This document shows, piece by piece, positions 16,603 to 24,151 of a stretch of DNA of 64,000 nucleotides. The position numbers and the translations under genes were made by a program. Where the stretch lies: positions 62,001 to 126,000 of the forward strand of contig NZ_JARVRW010000011.1 of NCBI RefSeq assembly GCF_030209475.1, in the 5' to 3' direction. The notes below the pieces were generated by a model. It saw only the letters and a program-made list of their open reading frames with translations. It did not search any database and was not told the DNA's origin. The DNA is from Microbacterium sp. lyk4-40-TSB-66 (GTDB lineage Bacteria; Actinomycetota; Actinomycetes; Actinomycetales; Microbacteriaceae). Every line of letters starts with the position of its first letter. The stretch's first letter is position 1.

Positions 16603-16635
16603 GCCCGTTCGGGGGTGCAGGACCCCCGAACGGGC
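16603..16635 (-). terminator. Levansucrase terminator
   Basis: A perfect 14-bp stem with a five-base loop lies 6 bp after the levansucrase stop codon. With the second hairpin it should make levansucrase monocistronic and separate it from the PTS gene. Confidence 0.8.
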
Positions 16636-16641
16636 GGTGGA

Positions 16642-18273
16642 TCAGCCGATCGGGCGCGGGTCGGACGTGCCGGCGATCTCGTGCGCGTAGCCCGAGGGGA
16701 TGTCGGCCCATTCGCCGAGCCCGTTCGTGCCGTACGAGCGATCGACCGTCACGTCCTCGCCCTCGATGTCGAGGCGCACCGTCGGGGCGAGGGTGCCGCC
16801 GCGCACGAAGTCGTCGCTCGTGCCGATCGTGTCGATGAACGACTGCACGAGGCCGTCGGGCATGACGTAGTGCGAGTAGGCCTGGAACTGTCCCGGGTGC
16901 TGATCGGGGTTCGGGGCGAAGGGGGTGCCCGCGGGGAAGTTCAGGTTCGAGGGGCTTCCGAGGGCGAGTCCCGAGCCGCGGTTCACGGGCTCGAAGTCGC
17001 TGCGGATGCCGTCTCCGACGAAGCCGTAGACGCCCTCGGGGCCGTCGATGCCGGCGGCGTACGTCCCGCGGTGCGTGATTGTGAACAGGTAGTACTTGCC
17101 GTCCTTGATGTAGATCTGGGGGCGCTCGGTCTGGTCGTTCACGCAGTTGGCCGACAGGATCGGCGGCAGGAAGCGCCACTCGGTGAGGGCGGCGTTCTCG
17201 GCGACCGCGAGGCCGACGTTCGCCATCTGGAAGTGCGCGCCCTTGTCCATCGCCTCGTCGGCGGTCTCCGCGTGCGGGTCGCCGGGGGCGTAGCCCATGT
17301 CTTCCTCGGTGCACGCGCGCTCGCCGCGGGCGACCGCGGAGTTGCCCTCGAACACCATGTAGGTCTTGCCCGGGTGGGCCGGGTCCTCGAAGGTGAACGG
17401 GTCGCGGAAGTTGAAGAACTCGTTCTGCGCACCGGTCTGGTAGTACTCGCCGTCGGCCTGCAGCATGTCGTGCTGGTCGCGGAAGCCCGTCATCCAGACG
17501 CCGTTCTCATCGGCGAACAGGCGCCCCTCGCTCTGGACGAGGCGCGGGTCGTACGGCTTGCGGTTGGAGCCGTCCTCGTTGCGGTAGAACGCCACCGCGG
17601 TGTAGAAGATGCGCAGCTTGTTGCCGTCGAAGATGCGCGTCGAGCCCGACCACTCGGTCTGGTGGCTGAAGGACTGGTCCTCGAAGATCGCGCCGGACGC
17701 GCCGTCGGGGAACACCAGTCCGCCGTACGTCCAGCCGCCGTCCTCGGGCCGCTCGGCGACGTCGGCCTTACGGAAGAAGTAGCCGAGCTTGGCGTAGGTG
17801 TGGCGGTCGTCGAAGCCGAGCTTGCGGTCGGCGACGAGCGAGAAGACGACCTCCCATCCCTTGAAGCTGGGCTGGGCGGAGGTGCCGTCGGTGAGGGTCC
17901 AGCTGTCCCAGACCCACACCTCCTCGTTGCTCATGTCGGGGAAGTCCTGGGGCACCGTCGGCATCGTGTACTCCTCGGGCAGGGAGTTCTCGCGCGACGC
18001 GGCCGTGGGATCGCTCATCGCCTGGATCTGCCGCGCATCGGCGCGGGTCCACTTGGCGGTGAAGTCGTCTTCGGGGTCGTAGGCCTTCTGGGTGTGCTCC
18101 GTCGGTGCGGGGTAGCCCGCGACGGCCTCGGGCGCGGGTTCGGCTTGGGCGGGTGCGCCCGCCGCGAGAGCGGCGGTGGTGGCGATCACAGCGGCGATCG
18201 CCGCGAGCCGGAAGCGCGTGCGCCCCGCTCGGTTGTGCGTGGTGGTCACGTCGTTCTGCTTTCTCGTTCGCAA
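16642..18273 (-). CDS. sacB: Secreted levansucrase (GH68)
   Basis: 543 residues with a Sec-type signal peptide (hydrophobic core about residues 22-38, AxA near 41-44). GH68 catalytic residues are clear: nucleophile D123 in VWDSW, transition-state D291 in FRDPF, acid/base E383 in DQTERPQ. It transfers fructose from sucrose onto levan outside the cell and releases glucose. Start TTG at 18273 is preceded by GGAGAAGGA with good spacing. A promoter with -35 TTGACA inside a LacI-type operator and -10 TACGCT at 17-bp spacing lies just upstream. Confidence 0.95.
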   Translation of the reverse strand: MRTRKQNDVTTTHNRAGRTRFRLAAIAAVIATTAALAAGAPAQAEPAPEAVAGYPAPTEHTQKAYDPEDDFTAKWTRADARQIQAMSDPTAASRENSLPEEYTMPTVPQDFPDMSNEEVWVWDSWTLTDGTSAQPSFKGWEVVFSLVADRKLGFDDRHTYAKLGYFFRKADVAERPEDGGWTYGGLVFPDGASGAIFEDQSFSHQTEWSGSTRIFDGNKLRIFYTAVAFYRNEDGSNRKPYDPRLVQSEGRLFADENGVWMTGFRDQHDMLQADGEYYQTGAQNEFFNFRDPFTFEDPAHPGKTYMVFEGNSAVARGERACTEEDMGYAPGDPHAETADEAMDKGAHFQMANVGLAVAENAALTEWRFLPPILSANCVNDQTERPQIYIKDGKYYLFTITHRGTYAAGIDGPEGVYGFVGDGIRSDFEPVNRGSGLALGSPSNLNFPAGTPFAPNPDQHPGQFQAYSHYVMPDGLVQSFIDTIGTSDDFVRGGTLAPTVRLDIEGEDVTVDRSYGTNGLGEWADIPSGYAHEIAGTSDPRPIG

Positions 18274-18299
18274 GACGTGGATCCTTCTCCTCGTCGATC

Positions 18300-18338
18300 A
18301 GCGTAGGAGCCCCTGCGGTTTCTGTCAAACGATTGACA
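18300..18338 (-). promoter_or_regulatory. Levansucrase promoter with overlapping LacI-type operator
   Basis: On the minus strand TTGACA (18323-18328) and TACGCT (18300-18305) are separated by exactly 17 bp. The -35 box is one arm of the palindrome TGTCAAACGATTGACA (18323-18338), so a bound LacI-type repressor would block polymerase. The other arm gives TTGACATAAT on the plus strand, and CATAAT (18337-18342) could serve as the -10 of the divergent surface-protein operon. Confidence 0.7.
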
Positions 18339-18515
18339 TAATTTGTGTTCGCCCAGGATCTCTGGCACTCTCGACCTCGAGCCGCCGCGTGGCGTGCTCC
18401 GTGGCATCCCTCCTCTCGCGGTCGTCTGAGTCCGCACCAGCCACCTCTTCGCGACGACGTGAACCCGGTCGAAAAGACCCGCATTCGTCGCGCCCATCGC
18501 AATCACAGGAGTGTC

Positions 18516-19643
18516 ATGACCCAGCTCGTCCCCTCCGCCCGCAGGACTCCTGCGCGGCGCGTCCCCTTCGCGGTGGCGGCCGCGGCCGCTTCGTCGGCCG
18601 CGATCGTCCTCCTGGCCGCGGCTCCCGCGCACGCCGCCGCCACAGTCGCCACCCTCGAGGGCCAGGATGCCGCAACCGCCGCGAATTCCCTGGTCGGCGA
18701 GCACGTCTCGCTGTCGTCCGCCACGCTCTCGCTCGGGCGGACCGTGCAGGCCGCAACCGTCGACGGTCTCGACCTCGGGCTCCCCGCCGGACCGTTCGCG
18801 GGTGTCGCGCTGAGTACCGGCTCGCTGCGCGCCGCCGACCCGACGGCCGCGGCCGACGTGGACTTCACGTCGTCCTCGCTGGTCGGCCCCAACGCCAAGC
18901 TCACGACCACGGGCGACCTGGGCGGGCCGGGCTCGGCCCTGCTCGAGTCGTCGTTCGCGACCACCACGTACGACGCGGCGGAACTCCGTCTCACCGTCGT
19001 ACCCGAAGGCGAAAAGCTGACAATCGTTTACCACATCGGTAGCGAGGAGTACGCGGGCTGGGCCGAGCGCGACTACACCGACGCGTTCGGCGTGTACGTC
19101 GACGGACGCCTGTGCTCGACGGTCGGCGACGTGCCGGTGGGCGTCACCAGCATCAACGCCGACACGCGCTCTCAGCTCTACGTGTCGAACCTGACCGCCG
19201 ATGGTGCGCCGGGTGGGGCCGACACGGAGATGAACGGTTACTCCGTCGCGCTGACCTGCACCACCGCCGTCACCCCCGGGCAGCCGGTCGAGGTGGTCGC
19301 CGCGGTCGCCGACACGGTCGACGGTCAGCTCGACTCGACGCTGCTGCTCGCCGCGAACGGCATCACCTCGGTTCCCGGGCCCGCGCAGCCCTCTCCCTCG
19401 CCGTCGCCCACCGAGGCTCAGCCCACCGCCGGCCCCGCCGCGACGTCCGTCCCCGTCCCCGCGTCGGTGAACGGACCCGCCGCCGGCTCCACGCGACCCG
19501 GTTCGCCGTTGGCCGTGACCGGTGTGGATTCGGCGTCGTTGGTCACCGGTGCGGGCCTGGCGGTCGCCGCCGTAGGCGCGGGGGCCGCTGCCCTGGTCAT
19601 CTCGCGTCGCCGTCGGACCGCCCGTGAGGTGAGCGAGCAGTGA
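18516..19643 (+). CDS. LAxTG-anchored surface protein with choice-of-anchor L domain
   Basis: 375 residues: signal peptide (hydrophobic region about residues 18-42), then a choice-of-anchor L-type domain marked near residue 175 by IGSEEY followed by YTDAFGVYVDG, a Pro/Ser linker, and a C-terminal sorting signal. The sorting signal is LAVTG (about residue 331), a membrane helix and a basic tail. LAxTG is the class E sortase signal of actinobacteria, so the protein should be covalently wall-bound. ATG 18516 has AGGAG upstream. It overlaps the next gene by 4 bp and shares an operon with a levanase; a levan-binding role is only inferred. Confidence 0.8.
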   Translation: MTQLVPSARRTPARRVPFAVAAAAASSAAIVLLAAAPAHAAATVATLEGQDAATAANSLVGEHVSLSSATLSLGRTVQAATVDGLDLGLPAGPFAGVALSTGSLRAADPTAAADVDFTSSSLVGPNAKLTTTGDLGGPGSALLESSFATTTYDAAELRLTVVPEGEKLTIVYHIGSEEYAGWAERDYTDAFGVYVDGRLCSTVGDVPVGVTSINADTRSQLYVSNLTADGAPGGADTEMNGYSVALTCTTAVTPGQPVEVVAAVADTVDGQLDSTLLLAANGITSVPGPAQPSPSPSPTEAQPTAGPAATSVPVPASVNGPAAGSTRPGSPLAVTGVDSASLVTGAGLAVAAVGAGAAALVISRRRRTAREVSEQ

Positions 19644-20728
19644 TCCGCGTCGGCTCCCGTCTCCTCGCCCGCTCGCTCGTCGTCACCGGCGGCGTCGTCC
19701 TCGGCTCGACTCTCCTCGCCGTCCCCGCGAACGCTCTGACGGTGGTGCCGCTTCCGGCCGACGTCACGGTGACGCGCGACGGCGCCGAGACGGTCTCGGA
19801 CGTGCGGTGGGAACTGCCCGCCGACGCGGCGCCCGGTGACGTGGTGACGTTGTCGCTGCCCGAGCACGCGGGGGCTGTGGCGGGAGCCGACTGGATCGCC
19901 TCGACCGGGGTGTCGATCGGCGTCGTGCGCATCGACGCCGCCGGGTCCGCCGCGATCGAGCTGACCGCCGCCGCCGCCGACCCCGCCCACCGGCGCGGCG
20001 AGGTGGTCGTGCGCTCAGTGCTCGACCAGGCACCCCCGACGGTGGAGACCGTCGCATCCGGCGCGGATGCGACCCTCCGCCCGGGCGAAGAGCCCGGGCC
20101 GTTCTACGGCGCCCCCGACCGTTCGCGCGGCAACAAGTACGGCGCGTGGACGGATGAGACCGAGACACGCGCCCGCTGGGTGCTCGAATCGCCGCGAGGG
20201 CCCTGGGACTCGCTCGACGTCGTCGACCGCCCCGGCCCCGGCCAGCGGGTCGACTGTGCTGCGGGCGTCGGTGTCCGCGCGGCGGGCGAGACCGACCCCG
20301 CGACGGGCTACCTCGTGGGAGCGACCGATGTGCCCGCTGAGCGTGTGACCGTCTCCTGCGGCGACGCCGAGGTGAGCGTTCACGTCGAAGACATCGGTGA
20401 TGAGATCGTCCAGATCACCCTCGAGACGATCCTCGACGAGGCCGCGACCGAGGTGTCGAACACGGGGGACTTCACCGCGAAGCGCTCCGTCGCCGGAGAG
20501 TCGACCCGCACGCTCTCCCTGGAACCCCGTCTGACGGTCGTGCCCCCTCCCTCGCCGACCCCCGCCGTGCCCCCGGTCATCGACACCCCGACGCCCGGTC
20601 CGAATCTCCCCGACCGCCTCGCGGAGACCGGAACGGATGCCGCGCTGCCCCTCGGCCTCGGTGCCGCTCTGCTGGTGGCCGGTGCCGCGACGGCTGCCCA
20701 CCGACGAGGGAACAGGAGACGCGCATGA
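19640..20728 (+). CDS. LAxTG-anchored surface protein of unknown function
   Basis: 362 residues: signal peptide (about residues 8-33, ending ANA), two or more beta-rich Ig-like segments, a Pro/Thr linker, and a sorting signal LAETG at about residues 327-331 followed by a hydrophobic helix and a basic tail. Start GTG at 19640 overlaps the previous stop (GTGA), and its own stop overlaps the levanase start (ATGA). The three genes are thus translationally coupled. I do not recognise the central domain; it may be an adhesin or enzyme scaffold. Confidence 0.75.
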   Translation: MIRVGSRLLARSLVVTGGVVLGSTLLAVPANALTVVPLPADVTVTRDGAETVSDVRWELPADAAPGDVVTLSLPEHAGAVAGADWIASTGVSIGVVRIDAAGSAAIELTAAAADPAHRRGEVVVRSVLDQAPPTVETVASGADATLRPGEEPGPFYGAPDRSRGNKYGAWTDETETRARWVLESPRGPWDSLDVVDRPGPGQRVDCAAGVGVRAAGETDPATGYLVGATDVPAERVTVSCGDAEVSVHVEDIGDEIVQITLETILDEAATEVSNTGDFTAKRSVAGESTRTLSLEPRLTVVPPPSPTPAVPPVIDTPTPGPNLPDRLAETGTDAALPLGLGAALLVAGAATAAHRRGNRRRA

Positions 20729-22356
20729 TGGGAATCGACCCTCGCCCCGTCCGCCGCACGCGCGGTCGACGCATCGGCATCCTGGTCGCCTCGATCGTCG
20801 CGGCCGTCGTCGTGGTCGCGCTCGTGATCGTGCTGCTGCCGCGCGCCGACGAGCCGACGCCGCAGCCCTCCCCGACCCCGACGGCGGACGCGTTCGCCAC
20901 GCCCGAGGGGTGGGAGCGGTTCCGCCCGACGTTCCACCTGACCCCGGAGCAGCACTGGATCAACGATCCCCAGCGCCCCGTCTTCGTCGACGGCGAGTGG
21001 CGCCTCTACTACCTCTACAACGCCGATTACCCGGAGGGGAACGGCACCGAGTGGCACCTGGCCACCTCCACCGACATGGTCACGTGGAAGAACCGCGGCG
21101 TCGCGATCGAGAAGTACCGCAACGGTCTGGGCGACATCCTCACCGGCAGCGCCGTCGTCGACGAACGCAACACGGCCGGATTCGGTGCGGGCGCGATCGT
21201 CGCGCTCACCACCCAGCAGGACGACGGCGTGCAGCGCCAGTCGTTGTTCTCCTCCACCGACGGCGGTCTCACGTTCCAGAACTACGAGGGGAACCCGGTC
21301 ATGGACAATCCCGGCACCACCGACTGGCGCGATCCGAAGATCGTGTGGGACGACGCCCGTGAGAAGTGGGTGATGGTGCTCGCCGAGGGGGAGCGCCTCG
21401 GGTTCTACACCTCGCCCGACCTCCGCGAGTGGACCTACGTCTCCGACTTCGTACGCACCGACTACGGCCTGCTCGAGTGCCCCGACCTCTTCGAGATGGT
21501 CGATCCCGACTCGGGCCGGCGCACATGGGTGCTGGGCGCGAGCGCGGATGCCTCCCGAGAGGGCGGGACGACCGGCTTCGCGTATTGGACGGGCGCGTGG
21601 GACGGGGAGCGCTTCGTCGCCGACACCGACGAGCCGCAGTGGCTCGACGGGGGCGCCGACTTCTACGCCGCCGTGACCTGGGACGACCCGCGCGACGGCG
21701 ACGAGGGCCGGCTGGAGCGCCGGTTCGCCCTCGGCTGGATCAACAACTGGGCCTATGCCCGTGACCTGCCCGGTGGGAGCTGGCAGGGCGGATCGCTCTC
21801 GACCACCCGTGAGATCGTCCTGCGCGAGGTCGACGGACGCCTCAGCCTGCTGTCGCAGCCCGTCGCCGCCCTGGACGCGCGGCAGGGCGAGCCCGCGACG
21901 GCGCCCGACCTCGCTGTCGCCCCCGGCGGGATCGTCGACCTGCCCGCACAACCGCGCACGGGCGCCTATCGCCTGCGTGCCCGGGTCGACGCGCCGGACG
22001 GGGGCGAGCTGCGCCTGCGATTCGGCTCCGCCGACGCGGAGGTGACCGTCGGTTACGACTCCGACGCGGGGGTGATCTTCCTCGATCGACGACAGGACGC
22101 GGTGGCGGATGCCATGCCCGAGACGTATCGGGAGATCCGTACCGCCCCGGTGGATGCCGAGGGCTCGATCGTCCTCGACATCCTCGTCGACGCCTCCTCG
22201 ATCGAGGTGTTCACGGGCGACGGGCGTGCCTCGCTGACCTCGGCGGCATACGCCGACGCCCGCGCCGGCGTCACCGCGGAGGCGACGCGCGGGGCGATCA
22301 GCATCCGGGACCTCTCGGTGACGCCGCTCGCCGTCAACGATCCGAGCGCCCCGTAG
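20725..22356 (+). CDS. Membrane-anchored extracellular GH32, probable exo-levanase
   Basis: 543 residues. One N-terminal membrane helix (about residues 17-38) and a Pro/Thr-rich spacer place the catalytic domain outside. GH32 residues: D81 in HWINDPQRP, D202 in WRDPK, E250 in LECPDLF; a C-terminal beta-sandwich follows. The NDPQRP form is associated with levan-degrading members. Anchoring at the membrane instead of release would keep freed fructose near the cell. It is the third gene of the surface-protein operon. End products (fructose or levanbiose) cannot be told from sequence. Confidence 0.85.
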   Translation: MMGIDPRPVRRTRGRRIGILVASIVAAVVVVALVIVLLPRADEPTPQPSPTPTADAFATPEGWERFRPTFHLTPEQHWINDPQRPVFVDGEWRLYYLYNADYPEGNGTEWHLATSTDMVTWKNRGVAIEKYRNGLGDILTGSAVVDERNTAGFGAGAIVALTTQQDDGVQRQSLFSSTDGGLTFQNYEGNPVMDNPGTTDWRDPKIVWDDAREKWVMVLAEGERLGFYTSPDLREWTYVSDFVRTDYGLLECPDLFEMVDPDSGRRTWVLGASADASREGGTTGFAYWTGAWDGERFVADTDEPQWLDGGADFYAAVTWDDPRDGDEGRLERRFALGWINNWAYARDLPGGSWQGGSLSTTREIVLREVDGRLSLLSQPVAALDARQGEPATAPDLAVAPGGIVDLPAQPRTGAYRLRARVDAPDGGELRLRFGSADAEVTVGYDSDAGVIFLDRRQDAVADAMPETYREIRTAPVDAEGSIVLDILVDASSIEVFTGDGRASLTSAAYADARAGVTAEATRGAISIRDLSVTPLAVNDPSAP

Positions 22357-22359
22357 GCT

Positions 22360-22396
22360 CGCGGCCGCACCGCAACCCCCACCCGGTGCGGCCGCG
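22360..22396. terminator. Bidirectional terminator between levanase and LacI genes
   Basis: A perfect 13-bp stem (22360-22372 with 22384-22396) and an 11-base loop lie between two converging genes, 4 bp after the levanase stop. Confidence 0.85.
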
Positions 22397-22420
22397 ACCA
22401 CCCCTCGGCGGTGGAGGGGT

Positions 22421-23395
22421 TCAGGACGTCCAGCCATGGCGAAGCGCCACCGGCAGCGGTTGCTCCGCTGCGGCGCCGCCCGTGGCATCCGTCATCCGCT
22501 CGAGGAGCAGGTCGACCGCTCGCGTCGCCATCCGCTCGATGGGTTGGCGGACGGTGGTGAGGCCGGGTACGGCCAGCTGCAGCGCCGATGCTCCGTCGTA
22601 GCCGACGATCCGCAGGTCGTCGGGGACTCGGCGCCCGGTCTTGCGCGCCCATTCCAGCGCCATCAGGGCGGTGAGGTCGTCGCTGGCGAAGACGCCGTCG
22701 CAGGCGTTCACCGTCAGCCAGGTCTCGATCGCGGCTCGACGTTCGTCGAGCGAGGTGTCGTAGCCGTAGGCCATGACACGCGGTTCGAGGCCGTGCGCGC
22801 GCATGCGCTCGCGGTAGGCCGCCGCGCGCTGGTTGCCCGAGTGATCGGTGGCCGTGAGGTGCACGGCGGAGCGCGATCCGCGGGCGATGAGGTGCTCGGT
22901 GGCGAGCACTCCGCCGGTGCGGTTGTCGCTGTGCACGGTGGGGATGTTCTCGCCCAGGCGGCGGTCGATCGCCACGATGGGCAGGTCCGCACGCCCGTAG
23001 CCGGCGATATCGCGGTTGTGCGTGGAGGTGATGATCCCGTCGACCCGGTTGCCCTGCAACAGCTCGAGGTATCTCTCCTCGCGCTCGGGCGTATCGTGGC
23101 AGTCGCACAGCAGCATCTTGTAGCCGCGCGTCGCGAGGGCCCCCTCGACGTGCGACGCCAGCTCGCCGAAGAACGGATCGGCGACCGTGGGGACGATCAG
23201 GCCCACGAGGGTCGAACGCTGACCGATGAGCGAGCGGGCGATCTCGTTCGGGCGGTAGCCGAGCTCCGACACCGCATCGTCGACGCGACGTTTGATGTCG
23301 TCGCTGAGGTAGCCCCGGTTGTTGAGCACGCGCGAGACGGTGGTCACCGAGACGCCGGCGCGCGCGGCGACGTCCTGCAGCTTGGGTCGGCTCAT
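22421..23395 (-). CDS. LacI-family regulator (ScrR/CcpA-like), second of the levan island
   Basis: 324 residues: LacI DNA-binding domain (PKLQDVAARAGVSVTTVSRVL, hinge YRPNEIARSL) and sugar-binding core with the SDNRTGG and DDLTALMALEWA segments. It closes the island and may control the levanase/levansucrase promoters or the PTS gene, dividing labour with the regulator at 8695-9684. ATG 23395 is chosen because the preceding frame has no conserved sequence; a -10-like TAGCGT lies near 23438. Effector and targets are inferred. Confidence 0.9.
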   Translation of the reverse strand: MSRPKLQDVAARAGVSVTTVSRVLNNRGYLSDDIKRRVDDAVSELGYRPNEIARSLIGQRSTLVGLIVPTVADPFFGELASHVEGALATRGYKMLLCDCHDTPEREERYLELLQGNRVDGIITSTHNRDIAGYGRADLPIVAIDRRLGENIPTVHSDNRTGGVLATEHLIARGSRSAVHLTATDHSGNQRAAAYRERMRAHGLEPRVMAYGYDTSLDERRAAIETWLTVNACDGVFASDDLTALMALEWARKTGRRVPDDLRIVGYDGASALQLAVPGLTTVRQPIERMATRAVDLLLERMTDATGGAAAEQPLPVALRHGWTS

Positions 23396-23460
23396 CGGAT
23401 GCTCATCGGGTCGAGGGAGGGATGACGCTTCGACGCTATCCCACTGCGCGGGGCCGACCG

Positions 23461-24042
23461 TCAGCGCGGGGGAGTGCGCTCTCCCACGATCGCGTCGACG
23501 AGCACGAGCATGTCGTCGTGGTCGAAGTCCTCGCGGCTGAGCGCGCGGAGGATCACGGCTCCCACCAGAGCGTCGGCCGCGGCGTCGAGTCGCGCGCCGC
23601 CGACGCCGCCCATGGCCTGCGAGAGTCGGTCGATGAGGGGTGCCGCGAGGATCTCGGCGCGGAGGCGTCGCCCGGTCTCGGCGCTCCCTGCCGCGGCGGC
23701 GACCAGCGAGCGCAGCAGACCCTCGCCGTCGGGACTCGCGCGCAGGGTGAACAGATCGGTGAGCCACGCGGCGAGATCGGTGCGGGCGTCGCCGGTGTCG
23801 GGGAGGTCGCGGCGCCCGCCGAGCAGACGACCCTCGAGGATCGCCTCGGCGATCACGTCGCCCTTGGTCGGCCACCACCGGTAGATCGTCTGCTTGCCCA
23901 CGCCCGCGCGGCGCGCGATGCCCTCCATCGTCAAGTGCTCGTACCCGCTCTCGGCGAACAGGGAGGCGGCAGCCTCCAGGATCGCCAGGCGCGCAGCTTC
24001 GCTGCGGACGGGACCACTGCGCGGAAGAGCCATGTCACACAT
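23461..24042 (-). CDS. TetR-family repressor, divergent from the MMPL exporter
   Basis: 193 residues. The N-terminal TetR helix-turn-helix is clear (ILEAAASLFAESGYEHLTMEGIARRAGVGKQTIYRWW), with a variable ligand-binding C-terminal domain. The 109-bp gap to the divergent MMPL gene holds CACA/TGTG-type inverted repeats that could be its operator, so it probably represses the exporter and itself. ATG 24042 or 24033 are both possible starts. Confidence 0.9.
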   Translation of the reverse strand: MCDMALPRSGPVRSEAARLAILEAAASLFAESGYEHLTMEGIARRAGVGKQTIYRWWPTKGDVIAEAILEGRLLGGRRDLPDTGDARTDLAAWLTDLFTLRASPDGEGLLRSLVAAAAGSAETGRRLRAEILAAPLIDRLSQAMGGVGGARLDAAADALVGAVILRALSREDFDHDDMLVLVDAIVGERTPPR

Positions 24043-24151
24043 TGTGCGCGATGTCGACCGCGATCAAGACGAGACGGTGCGTGTTATCTTTGCCGGGACT
24101 GGTCGGAGCCGACGGTGCTCCCTCGCGCGCACCGCACGAGAGGAACCCCGC

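Noticed and set aside
20380..22488. Minus-strand open frame across the levanase gene
   Set aside because: It is antisense to a GH32 with all catalytic motifs and has the Gly/Arg/Val-rich composition of a shadow frame.
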